Made by a program: the position numbers and the translations under genes. Under the pieces are notes generated by a model. The model saw only the letters and a program-made list of their open reading frames with translations, ran no database searches and was not told the origin of the DNA. From positions 4,456,001 through 4,520,000 of the forward strand of contig NZ_CP146101.1 of assembly GCF_037023745.1 (NCBI RefSeq): a stretch of 64,000 nucleotides of DNA, read 5' to 3'. This stretch comes from Streptomyces sp. SCSIO 30461 (GTDB lineage: Bacteria > Actinomycetota > Actinomycetes > Streptomycetales > Streptomycetaceae). Below, in pieces: positions 23,349 through 31,810 of this stretch. The first letter of the stretch is position 1. Each line of letters opens with the position of its first letter.

Positions 23349-23909
23349 TCACATCTCCGCAGCGGTGCCTTTCGAGGTCAGCCGCAGTCTGTCACGGATC
23401 ACCCGGACGGCGGTTTCGGCGTCGTCGACGGTCACGGTGAACGTCCGGCCGTCGCCGAGTCTGAGGGCGATGCCCTCACCTCGGCGGACGATCACCGCCG
23501 TGCCCTGCTCGGGACGCCAGCGGTAGCCCCAGCCGCCCCACTGTCGCGGGCAGACCCGAGGGACGTACTCGGCTCCCACCACGGACTCCAGGGGGATCTT
23601 CCGCCGCGGCAGACCCATGGGACCGCAGCGCACCTCCACACAGTCGCGGTCGACCGTGACCGCCACATGGACGAAGGCGAGAGTGCCGAACAGCACCAGC
23701 AGCCCGGCGGCGACACAGCCGATCACCGACATCAGCAGAGGGAGGAGGCCTGAGGTCCAGGGGGCGTCGACAGCGAGTTCGATGCCGAGCGCCATGCATC
23801 CGGCGCCGACCGCCGCCAGCGCCCACTGGATGCGGTTGGTCGCGCGGCCGGTCCAGATCGGGGGCGGCGCCTGAGCGGCCTGCCCCTCAACGCCGGGGTG
23901 GTCCGTCAT
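23349..23909 (-). CDS. Membrane protein with PH-like (bPH/DUF3093-type) domain
   Basis: 186 aa from the ATG at 23909. Two close hydrophobic helices (about residues 30-85) are followed by a beta-rich domain with WGGWGYRWRP and a terminal helix, the layout of small actinobacterial membrane proteins with a PH-like cytosolic domain. No enzymatic motif is seen. It ends one base before the start of the dehydratase gene, suggesting co-transcription. Function is unknown; such proteins may scaffold complexes at the membrane. Confidence 0.7.
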   Translation of the reverse strand: MTDHPGVEGQAAQAPPPIWTGRATNRIQWALAAVGAGCMALGIELAVDAPWTSGLLPLLMSVIGCVAAGLLVLFGTLAFVHVAVTVDRDCVEVRCGPMGLPRRKIPLESVVGAEYVPRVCPRQWGGWGYRWRPEQGTAVIVRRGEGIALRLGDGRTFTVTVDDAETAVRVIRDRLRLTSKGTAAEM

Positions 23910-23974
23910 GCGTAGCAGCGTACTCACGTTCCGCTCCGGCGGCACGGGTCACCAAGGTCACGCAGGCGGGACCG

Positions 23975-24043
23975 AGCGGGTCTCACGCGGTGGTTCAGCG
24001 GGGGTCTCTCGCGGTGGTGCCAGCGGGTCTCGCCGGGGGGTTC
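23975..24043. repeat. Three imperfect 22-25-bp direct repeats
   Basis: The block AGCGGGTCTC...CGGTGGTTC recurs three times head to tail, beginning at 23975, 23997 and 24022, and a fourth partial AGCGG follows. It abuts the stop of the racemase gene on the minus strand. Confidence 0.6.
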
Positions 24044-24854
24044 AGCGGACCGGGGTGACCGGATTCACCGTGTCCGCGGCGGCGAGGAGCCGCCCTTCGG
24101 CGTAGGCCATCGCAGGTCGCGGCAGGACTCCGACGCGCCCGCTCAGCAGCACGGTCAGGCCGGTACTCGGTGCCGTTGCGCCGGCCGGCCGGGTGCCGGC
24201 GCGGCGTAGTGCCTGCGCCGCGACGGCACCGGCCGAACCGTGCAGGACCAGCGGCGGGAGTCCGCCGGGGCGGCCCTTGCCGACGGCGGCGCGGATGCGT
24301 TCGGCGACCAGTTCATAGTGGGTGCAGCCGAGAACGACGGCCCGTACGTCCATCGGAGTGAGTGCGGCGGCCGCGGCGACGGTGCGGTCGATGGCGTCCT
24401 CGTCGGCCTGCTCGACGGCGTCCGCGAGCCCAGGGCAGGGCACTTCGGTGACCTCGGCCCCGTCGGCGAAGTCGCTGATCAGCCCCCGCTGGTAGGCGCT
24501 GCCGGTGGTGGCGGGGGTGGCCCAGATGGCGACTCGCCCGCCGCCTGCGGCTGCGGGCTTGATGGCGGGCACCGTGCCGATCACGGGCACGCCGGGCTCC
24601 AGGGCCGCGCGCAGCGCGGGCAGCGCGTGCACGCTCGCCGTGTTGCAGGCGACGATCAGCGCGTCCGGGCGGTGTGCCGCCGCGGCACGTGCCACGGTGA
24701 GCGCGCGTGCGGTCAGGTCCTCCGGGGTGCGAGGCCCCCAGGGCATCCCGTCCGGATCGCAGGAGAGCACCAGCTCCGCCTCGGGTCGCAGCCTGCGTAC
24801 CGCGGCGGCGGCCGCGAGCAGGCCGATCCCGGAGTCCATGAGTGCGATCTTCAC
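24042..24854 (-). CDS. Aspartate/glutamate racemase family protein (MurI-like)
   Basis: 270 aa. The opening MDSGIG (Asp7, Ser8) and both catalytic cysteines, Cys70 in ACNTAS and Cys177 in GCTHYE, match glutamate racemase and its relatives, cofactor-independent racemases that use two Cys as acid and base. Streptomyces have a canonical murI elsewhere next to rnpH genes, and this one is more divergent after the second Cys. It may therefore be a paralogue for D-Glu or another amino acid. It diverges from the glycosyltransferase gene by about 60 bp. Confidence 0.8.
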   Translation of the reverse strand: MKIALMDSGIGLLAAAAAVRRLRPEAELVLSCDPDGMPWGPRTPEDLTARALTVARAAAAHRPDALIVACNTASVHALPALRAALEPGVPVIGTVPAIKPAAAGGGRVAIWATPATTGSAYQRGLISDFADGAEVTEVPCPGLADAVEQADEDAIDRTVAAAAALTPMDVRAVVLGCTHYELVAERIRAAVGKGRPGGLPPLVLHGSAGAVAAQALRRAGTRPAGATAPSTGLTVLLSGRVGVLPRPAMAYAEGRLLAAADTVNPVTPVR

Positions 24855-24912
24855 CCGGTCACCCTAGCCGACGCCCCTTGCGGCCTGGCCGGTGTGGGGC
24901 AGACTGCGACGA

Positions 24913-26121
24913 ATGGGCACCCTCGCGTGGATCGCCGTGATTTCCCTGGGCGTATGGCTGTGGCTGCTGCTGGGCCGGGGGTTCTTCTGGCGTACGGATC
25001 AACGGCTGCCACGGTGCGACGCGGCACCGGGCGTTTATGACGACTGGCCGACGGTGGTGATTGTCGTACCGGCACGGGACGAAGCCGCCGTACTTCCGGA
25101 GAGCCTGCCCTCGCTGCTGCGTCAGGCGTATCCGGGTCAGGCCGAGGTGATTCTCGTGGACGACGGCAGTACGGACGGCACGGGCGCCCTGGCCCGCGAG
25201 TTGTCGGCGCGCTACGGCGGGCTGCCGCTCACCGTGGCGTCACCGGGTGAACCGGACGCCGGTTGGACGGGCAAGCTCTGGTCGCTACGGCACGGCATCG
25301 CGCTCGCGCTGAGCGAGGACCCCGAGTACCTGCTGCTCACGGACGCCGATATCGCGCATGAGCCGGACAGTCTGTCGGAGCTGGTCGCCGCCGCCCGTGC
25401 GCATGGCATCGATCTGGTCTCGCAGATGGCGCGGCTGCGGGTGGCCACCCTTTGGGAGCGGCTGGTGGTCCCTGCCTTCGTCTACTTCTTCGCACAGCTC
25501 TATCCGTTCCGCTGGATCAATCGCCGCAAGCCCGGGCGGCGGGCGCGGGCCACGGCCGCAGCGGGCGGCTGCGTGCTACTGCGGACCGCGACGGCGGTCC
25601 GGGCCGGAATCCCGGAGTCGGTCAGGCAGTCGGTGATCGACGATGTCGCGGTGGCGCGCGCTGTGCGGCGGGCCGGGGGGCGGGTGTGGCTGGGGCTCGC
25701 CGAGCGGGTGGACAGCATCCGCCCCTATCCACGACTGGCGGATCTGTGGCGGATGGTCTCGCGCAGCGCCTACGCCCAGCTTCGGCACAGTCCGCTGCTG
25801 CTCGCGGGGACGGCGGCCGGGCTCGTGGTGGTGTACCTGGTGCCGCCGGTGGCGGCGTTCGCGGGGATGTACGCGGCAGGAGGCACCGTTGCGGCTGTCG
25901 CGGGATGGGCGGGGCTCGCCGCGTGGGCGCTGATGGCCGGGACGTACATGCCGATGCTGCGCTACTACCGGCAGTCGCTGTGGCTGGCTCCGCTGCTTCC
26001 GCTCACGGCACTGCTCTACCTGCTGATGACGGTGGACTCGGCGATGCGGCACTACCGGGGGCGTGGAGCGGCCTGGAAGGGGCGCACATACACGCGCCCC
26101 GAGGCCGCGCAGGACCGCTGA
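24913..26121 (+). CDS. Family 2 glycosyltransferase, HpnB-like
   Basis: 402 aa. An N-terminal helix precedes a GT-A domain with VPARDEAAVL, VDDGSTDGTG (UDP-sugar/metal Asp) and LLTDADI, then PESVRQSVIDDVAVARAVR. Three C-terminal helices follow. This is the arrangement of hopene-associated glycosyltransferase HpnB, although no hopanoid genes are in the window. It acts at the cytoplasmic face of the membrane; acceptor and sugar are unknown. The gene stands alone between divergently and convergently oriented neighbours. Confidence 0.8.
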   Translation: MGTLAWIAVISLGVWLWLLLGRGFFWRTDQRLPRCDAAPGVYDDWPTVVIVVPARDEAAVLPESLPSLLRQAYPGQAEVILVDDGSTDGTGALARELSARYGGLPLTVASPGEPDAGWTGKLWSLRHGIALALSEDPEYLLLTDADIAHEPDSLSELVAAARAHGIDLVSQMARLRVATLWERLVVPAFVYFFAQLYPFRWINRRKPGRRARATAAAGGCVLLRTATAVRAGIPESVRQSVIDDVAVARAVRRAGGRVWLGLAERVDSIRPYPRLADLWRMVSRSAYAQLRHSPLLLAGTAAGLVVVYLVPPVAAFAGMYAAGGTVAAVAGWAGLAAWALMAGTYMPMLRYYRQSLWLAPLLPLTALLYLLMTVDSAMRHYRGRGAAWKGRTYTRPEAAQDR

Positions 26122-26142
26122 GCGGGCTGTCGCCGAGCGGGC

Positions 26143-27420
26143 TCACTTCCTGCCGGGTGTCCAGTTCATGCCCCAGCCGTAGGCCTGGTCGATGGTGCGT
26201 TGCGGGCTGACACCGCGCTCGGGAACCAGATAGCGCGCCTCGCGCTGCACGATCAGGTCGCCGTCCCGGTTGGTGAGGAGCACGAGGGCGCAGACCGTCG
26301 ACGGCACGGTGCACTCGTCCAGCGAGAACTCGATCGGTGCACCGTTCTCCGGCCGGAGGGTGACGGTGGCGTGCAGGTCGGCAAAGCTGCGGGCGCCGGA
26401 GTAGATGGCGACGAAGATGACGACGCGGCTGAGTTTGTCCTTGTGGTCGAGATTGACGGTGAGGTTCTCACCCTCGGCCAGAGAGCCGGTGCGGTCGTCG
26501 CCGTCGAGGTGGATGTACGGGGGCTGGTGGAGGGCTCCGAAGGCGTTGCCGAGAGCCTGCACGACACCCTTGCGGCCGTCGGTGAGTTCGAACAGCGCGC
26601 ACAGGTCGAGATCGAGGTCGGCGTGCATGGCCACGGCCCGGCCGAGCTTGGATCCCCAGCCCGCGAACTGCTTGCGGACCTGCCAGTTGAGGTTGACGCG
26701 CATGGCGCCGGATGTCCCGCCCTGCTTGGTCAGCGAGACGGACGGCGCTTCCTTGGTCAAGGTGATCTTGCTGAGCCGCACGGGCGCCGGGGCACCCTGG
26801 GGCCCCGCGGCGAGGGATGCGGGGGTGGAAGGAGCGGAAGCGGCGGGGGCCGGAGCGACAGGGGCGGAGCGCGCGGACGCCGGCTGCTGGGGCTCGTCGA
26901 CCGTGATGCCGAAGTCGACGGCGAGTCCCTCGAGTCCGCTCTGGTACCCCTGGCCCACCGCGCGGAACTTCCACCCGCCCTGGCGCCGGTAGAGCTCGCC
27001 GAGGATGAACGCCGTCTCGACCGTCGCGTCGCCACTCTCGTAGCGGGCGATCTCCGCCCCGCCCGCCGCGTCGAGAACCCGGACGTACATTCCCGGCACC
27101 TGCCCGAAGCTGCCGCCGTCCGCCGACGCCGCAAGGACGATCCGCTCGACGGACGGCTCGACGCGCCCGAGGTCGACGGCGATGCGATCGGTGGTCGCGG
27201 AACCCTGGGTACGCTTGCCCTCGTGGCGGACCGCTCCCGAGGCGTGCTCCGGCTGGTTGTAGAAGACGAAGTCCGCGTCGGACCGGACCTTTCCCGACCC
27301 GGAGGCGAGCAGCAGAGCAGAGGCGTCGACATCGGGCACGCCGCGGCCCGAACGCCACCCCAGCTCCACCTGTACGGCCTTCGCGGGCACGGGGACATTC
27401 GCCCCTTTGAGCATGGACAT
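26143..27420 (-). CDS. TerD-family protein with two TerD-like domains
   Basis: 425 aa from ATG 27420 (ATG 27414 is also possible). The N-terminal TerD domain begins [11 protein letters not shown] and contains [11 protein letters not shown] and FILGELYRR; the Asp-rich positions match the calcium-binding site of TerD. A Pro/Ala-rich linker (about residues 180-230) leads to a second, divergent stress-protein domain starting near [12 protein letters not shown]. TerD proteins are cytosolic calcium-binding proteins tied to tellurite and stress tolerance and to differentiation in Streptomyces. There are no other ter genes alongside. Confidence 0.88.
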   Translation of the reverse strand: MSMLKGANVPVPAKAVQVELGWRSGRGVPDVDASALLLASGSGKVRSDADFVFYNQPEHASGAVRHEGKRTQGSATTDRIAVDLGRVEPSVERIVLAASADGGSFGQVPGMYVRVLDAAGGAEIARYESGDATVETAFILGELYRRQGGWKFRAVGQGYQSGLEGLAVDFGITVDEPQQPASARSAPVAPAPAASAPSTPASLAAGPQGAPAPVRLSKITLTKEAPSVSLTKQGGTSGAMRVNLNWQVRKQFAGWGSKLGRAVAMHADLDLDLCALFELTDGRKGVVQALGNAFGALHQPPYIHLDGDDRTGSLAEGENLTVNLDHKDKLSRVVIFVAIYSGARSFADLHATVTLRPENGAPIEFSLDECTVPSTVCALVLLTNRDGDLIVQREARYLVPERGVSPQRTIDQAYGWGMNWTPGRK

Positions 27421-27670
27421 CCTCGCCCCCATCACGGGTCCTGACACCCGGTCGAATCGGTAGGACCAACGTAGCGCCGCACCCCATCCGTACACGTTCG
27501 CGACCCGTGAACAACCCGCTCCCAGCTCGCCCTTTACATGATCCAGATGCCTTGGAGCGACCGATTTTCCCCACTTCGCTCGCATTGGGGATCACCCGCC
27601 ACCGGTAACACGTCAAACAACCCTCTTACCGGACTCCCCAAAAGCACATCGTGGGCTTAACTTATGTGCC

Positions 27671-28132
27671 ATGACCTCCCCCCGCTCCACCTACGGTGGC
27701 GGCTACTACTCCGTGCCGCCGTTCGCCGACACCCCGATCTACGACTCCCTTGTCGCCGAGCGGGGCACGCCTCAGATCGCCCCGATCCGAGTGCCCGCCG
27801 CCTACGACTCGGTCGGCTCCATCGGCGGCGGCTACATGCCGGCGCTGCCCGCGGCCCTGCCCGCGCTCCCGGCGGCTCCGTCCCAGCCCGCACCGTCGTA
27901 CGGCTACCCGCAGCCGATGTCGCAGCCCGTTCCGCTGCAACAGGCCCAGGCGCCGTACATCCCCCAGCAGGCCGGTGTCCCGCGCGGCTACCCGGGTGTC
28001 CAGCCCCAGCAGCCACCCCGCCCGGTGGCGACCGGCTACGAGGCGATGCGCCCGGCGGCGCCGCGCCCGATACCGACCCCGGCGCCCTACGACGACCCGT
28101 ACAACCGCCCCTACCAAGGCGGCGGATACTAG
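27671..28132 (+). CDS. Pro/Tyr-rich small protein of the DUF6643 type
   Basis: 153 aa, low complexity, with the conserved opening YGGGYYSVPPFADTPIYDSL and a tail of Pro/Gln/Ala repeats ending NRPYQGGGY. It resembles the short Tyr/Gly-bordered proteins conserved in streptomycetes next to TerD genes. No signal peptide, helix or catalytic motif is visible; it is probably disordered. The divergent 250-bp region before it also serves the terD-like gene, so common control is possible. Function is unknown. Confidence 0.7.
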   Translation: MTSPRSTYGGGYYSVPPFADTPIYDSLVAERGTPQIAPIRVPAAYDSVGSIGGGYMPALPAALPALPAAPSQPAPSYGYPQPMSQPVPLQQAQAPYIPQQAGVPRGYPGVQPQQPPRPVATGYEAMRPAAPRPIPTPAPYDDPYNRPYQGGGY

Positions 28133-28198
28133 ATCGTTTCCCACCGGGGCGTCACCCACGGAAGCGTCGGCACGGCAACCCTCTGACAGGATGGCCGT

Positions 28199-29023
28199 AT
28201 GACTGGTCTCGTGCTTCGCTCCGTCCATGTCCATCCCGTCAAGTCCTGCGGCGGATTCGCTCCGGACTCGGCGGTCGTGGAGCCGTGGGGTCTGGCCGGT
28301 GACCGGCGGTGGATGCTCGTGGATGCCACGGGCCTGGCGGTGACCCAGCGTCAACAAGCCCGGCTCGCGCTGGCGTCCGCAGTGCCCGCCGACGAGGGTG
28401 GGATCCAGCTGACCGCGCCCGGGCAGGAGCCGCTGACCGTGGCGGTGCCCGAGCCGGGGTGCACAGTCGTCGTGGAGCTTTTCGGGGAGAAGGTGGAGGC
28501 GGTGCCGGTGGGCACCGCGTCCGACGACTGGTTCGGGGCCTATGTCGGCGCACCGGTTCGGCTGGTGCATCTGGACGATCCCGCCCGGCGCAGACCGGTG
28601 GACGCGGCCTACGCCCGGCCTGGCGAGACGGTCTCGTTCGCGGACGGGTTCCCGCTGCTGCTGACCACACGGTCGTCGCTCGACGCGCTGAACGGGCTGA
28701 TCGCCGAGGGAGGCGATCCGGATGAGGGCCCGCTGCCGATGAACCGGTTCCGGCCCAATCTGGTCGTGGAGGGCGCAGAGCCCTGGGCCGAGGACCGGTG
28801 GCGGAGGATCCAGGTCGGCGAGGTCCGCTTCCGGGTGGCCAAACCCTGCGGCCGGTGCGTCGTGACGACCACGGACCAGTCCACGGCACTGCGCGGCAGG
28901 GAACCGCTGCGGACCCTGGCCCGGCACCGGCGCATCGGGGACCGGCTGGTCTTCGGACAGAACCTGGTGCCGGAGACCGCGGGGGTGGTCCGGGTCGGCG
29001 ACGCGGTGCGGATCATCGACTGA
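28199..29023 (+). CDS. MOSC-domain protein with N-terminal beta-barrel
   Basis: 274 aa. The N-terminal MOSC_N domain begins LRSVHVHPVKSCGG and GDRRWMLVD, and the C-terminal MOSC domain carries RFRPNLVVEG and VAKPCGRCVVTTTD with the conserved cysteine expected to bind molybdenum cofactor. Relatives (YcbX, mARC-type) reduce N-hydroxylated compounds with an electron donor, or serve in sulfur transfer. No fused ferredoxin domain is present, so a separate donor would be needed. It is a monocistronic gene. Confidence 0.88.
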   Translation: MTGLVLRSVHVHPVKSCGGFAPDSAVVEPWGLAGDRRWMLVDATGLAVTQRQQARLALASAVPADEGGIQLTAPGQEPLTVAVPEPGCTVVVELFGEKVEAVPVGTASDDWFGAYVGAPVRLVHLDDPARRRPVDAAYARPGETVSFADGFPLLLTTRSSLDALNGLIAEGGDPDEGPLPMNRFRPNLVVEGAEPWAEDRWRRIQVGEVRFRVAKPCGRCVVTTTDQSTALRGREPLRTLARHRRIGDRLVFGQNLVPETAGVVRVGDAVRIID

Positions 29024-29082
29024 GCGAAGCCCGCGACGGACCCCGCGCACGAAGCGGCCGGGCGGTACCGCTCGTTGGTGCC

Positions 29083-29140
29083 GGGCACGGGTGCGGCTGC
29101 GGCTCGGGGCACGGGTGCGGCTCCGGGCACGGGTGCGGCT
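29083..29140. repeat. Three copies of a 16-bp direct repeat
   Basis: GGGCACGGGTGCGGCT occurs at 29083, 29107 and 29125 in the gap between the MOSC gene and the AAA fusion gene. No function is evident. Confidence 0.6.
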
Positions 29141-29305
29141 GCGGTTCCGGACATTCTGTCCGCCCCGTGGCGCATCGGCGCTCACCCGAGACCACGCGTC
29201 CGGCCGACCGGTCCACCGGCGCGCCCGCGCCACGCTACGGTGGACCGACGCCGCGCACCGCACAAGCACGGCGGCTGGACGACGAGGTGGGGGCAAGGCA
29301 GCACC

Positions 29306-31738
29306 ATGGCACAGGGCACGGTCCAGGTGACGCACACCGGCACATCGCGGTGGCGGCGCCGCACGGGCGAGTACGCTTCCCTCGCCGCCGCCCTGGAGGC
29401 CGCCGGTGACGGCGACGTCCTCACCGTCTCCCCGGGTACCTACCGGGAGAACCTCGTGGTGCGGTGTGCCGTGACCCTGCGCGGGCCCGACGGATCCGCA
29501 GCCGGATCGGTGCGGATCGCGCCCTCCGAAGGGGTGCCGCTGACCATACGGGCCTCAGCGACCCTGCGGGACTTGCATGTCGAGGGCCAGGACACCGCGG
29601 CGCCCGCACTGCTGGTGGAGGACGGCACACCGGAGTTGGCGGATCTGCGGATCGTCACGCGCTCGGCGGCGGGAATCGAGGTGCGCGGCGCCGCCAGGCC
29701 GACCGTACGCCGTTGTACGGTCGACAACCCCGCGGGCGTGGGCATCGCCGTACTCGACGGCGCGGGTGGCGTGTTCGAGGAGTGCGAGGTCGTCGCGGCG
29801 GGGCAGTCCGGGGTCACCGTGCACGGCGGGGCTCATCCCCGGCTGGAACGCTGCCAGGTGCACCACGCGTCGGGGGCGGGGATGAGTGTCAGCGGGGAGT
29901 CTACGGCGCTGGAGGCGCTCGGCTGCGAGGTGTACGAGATCAAGGGCACCGGTGTGCAGATCGCCTCGCGCGCCACGGCGCATCTCACCGAGTCCACCGT
30001 GCACCGCACCACCGCCGACGGTGTCACCCTCGACACGGATGCGGTGCTCACCCTCTCCGACTGCGACATCCATGACATCCCCGAGAACGCAGTGGACCTG
30101 CGCTCGCGTTCGGTGCTCACACTCACCCGCTCGACCGTGCGGCGATTCGGGCGCAACGGCCTTTCGGTGTGGGATCCGGGGACCCGGGTGGACGCCAACC
30201 AGTGCGAGATCCACGACAGTACGGGCGACTACCCGGCCGTGTGGGTCAGTGACGGGGCCACCGCGGTGCTGGACTCCTGCCGAGTGCACGACGTGCCGGA
30301 CGCGCTCTTCGTGCTCGACCGCGGTTCCCGGGCCGATGTGGTCGACAGCGATCTGTCGCAGGTACGGAACACGGCGGTTTCGGTCAGCGACGGGGCCGCG
30401 GCCCAACTCGACGACTGCCGTATCCGGGACGCGTCGACCGGAGCGTGGTTCCGCGACCACGGCAGCGGGGGCACGCTGAGCAACTGCACCATCGACAAGG
30501 CCCAGACGGGGGTGATCGTCACCAAGGGCGCCGATCCCTCGATCGAGCGCTGCACGGTGACCTCCCCGGCGGAGGCCGGTTTCTACGTGTCGGCGGAGGG
30601 CCGCGGAACCTTCCACGGCTGCCGGGTGACGGACAGTGGGGGCTACGGCTTCCATGTGACCGACGGCTGCCGCACAGTGCTGTCGCGCTGCCGCACCGAG
30701 CGCTGCGCGCGAGGGGGTTACGAATTCCCCGGGGAGGGTGTGACCTCCGAGGACTGCACCAGTGACACCAGCGGAGTGCGCGCGGCGGCTCCCGCCCCGG
30801 CGGTGGCGACCGCCGGGGCTCAGGCACAGCGCTCCCCCGGCCTGTTGCTGGGTGAGTTCACCACGCCACCCTCGACCGCGCCGGTACCGGAACCCGCCGT
30901 GTCCGGCGATGCGCGGTCGGCTCCGATCCGCACCCCGGACGATGTGCTGAGCGCGCTGGACGGCCTGGTCGGTCTGGACAGCGTCAAGCGGGAGGTCCGT
31001 ACCCTCACCAACATGATCGAGGTGGGCCGGCGGCGCCAGGAGGCGGGGCTCAAGGCCGCGTCGGTGCGGCGCCATCTGGTCTTCACCGGCTCCCCGGGCA
31101 CCGGCAAGACCACGGTGGCGCGGCTCTACGGCGAGATCCTCGCATCGCTGGGCGTACTGGAGCGGGGGCACCTTGTCGAGGTGTCCCGGGTGGATCTGGT
31201 CGGTGAGCACATCGGCTCGACGGCGATACGTACCCAGGAGGCGTTCGACCGGGCACGGGGCGGGGTGCTGTTCATCGATGAGGCGTACGCGCTGTCGCCG
31301 GAGGACTCCGGGCGGGACTTCGGGCGGGAGGCCATAGACACCCTGGTGAAGTTGATGGAGGACCACCGGGACGCCGTGGTCGTCATCGTCGCCGGGTACA
31401 CAGCAGAGATGGAGCGCTTCCTGACCGTCAACCCGGGTGTGGCGTCGCGCTTCTCACGAACCATCACCTTCAGCGACTACGTGCCCGACGAGTTGCTGCG
31501 GATCGTGGAACAGCAGGCCGAGGAACACGAGTACCGCCTGGCGGACGGCACTGACGAGGCCCTGCTGAAGTACTTCACGGCGCTGCCGAAGGGCGCCGCG
31601 TTCGGCAACGGCCGTACCGCGCGCCAGACCTTCGAGTCCATGGTGGAACGGCATGCGGGGCGGGTCGCCGGACTCGCCGAGGTGAGCACCGACGATCTGA
31701 CGCTGCTGGTGCCCGATGACCTGCCCGAGCTTCCCTGA
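29306..31738 (+). CDS. Right-handed beta-helix protein fused to a CbbX/SpoVK-type AAA ATPase
   Basis: 810 aa. Residues about 25-520 consist of repeated parallel beta-helix coils (recurring patterns such as VWVSDGATAVLDSCRVHDV). A Pro/Ala linker follows, then an AAA module with Walker A GSPGTGKTTVAR (from about residue 595), Walker B GVLFIDEAYAL (about 653) and an Arg-finger region FSRTITFSDY. The ATPase part is closest to CbbX/SpoVK/EccA-like hexameric ATPases. The beta-helix may recognise a partner or substrate. There is no signal peptide, so it is presumably cytosolic. EccA-like ATPases serve type VII secretion, but no ESX genes are nearby. A longer upstream start is possible. Confidence 0.82.
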   Translation: MAQGTVQVTHTGTSRWRRRTGEYASLAAALEAAGDGDVLTVSPGTYRENLVVRCAVTLRGPDGSAAGSVRIAPSEGVPLTIRASATLRDLHVEGQDTAAPALLVEDGTPELADLRIVTRSAAGIEVRGAARPTVRRCTVDNPAGVGIAVLDGAGGVFEECEVVAAGQSGVTVHGGAHPRLERCQVHHASGAGMSVSGESTALEALGCEVYEIKGTGVQIASRATAHLTESTVHRTTADGVTLDTDAVLTLSDCDIHDIPENAVDLRSRSVLTLTRSTVRRFGRNGLSVWDPGTRVDANQCEIHDSTGDYPAVWVSDGATAVLDSCRVHDVPDALFVLDRGSRADVVDSDLSQVRNTAVSVSDGAAAQLDDCRIRDASTGAWFRDHGSGGTLSNCTIDKAQTGVIVTKGADPSIERCTVTSPAEAGFYVSAEGRGTFHGCRVTDSGGYGFHVTDGCRTVLSRCRTERCARGGYEFPGEGVTSEDCTSDTSGVRAAAPAPAVATAGAQAQRSPGLLLGEFTTPPSTAPVPEPAVSGDARSAPIRTPDDVLSALDGLVGLDSVKREVRTLTNMIEVGRRRQEAGLKAASVRRHLVFTGSPGTGKTTVARLYGEILASLGVLERGHLVEVSRVDLVGEHIGSTAIRTQEAFDRARGGVLFIDEAYALSPEDSGRDFGREAIDTLVKLMEDHRDAVVVIVAGYTAEMERFLTVNPGVASRFSRTITFSDYVPDELLRIVEQQAEEHEYRLADGTDEALLKYFTALPKGAAFGNGRTARQTFESMVERHAGRVAGLAEVSTDDLTLLVPDDLPELP

Positions 31739-31810
31739 GCGGGATCATGGGCGGCTGAGGGGCTGCCGCGCTGAGCACTCGATGGTGATCGACTGGCACA
31801 ACGCCGCCGC

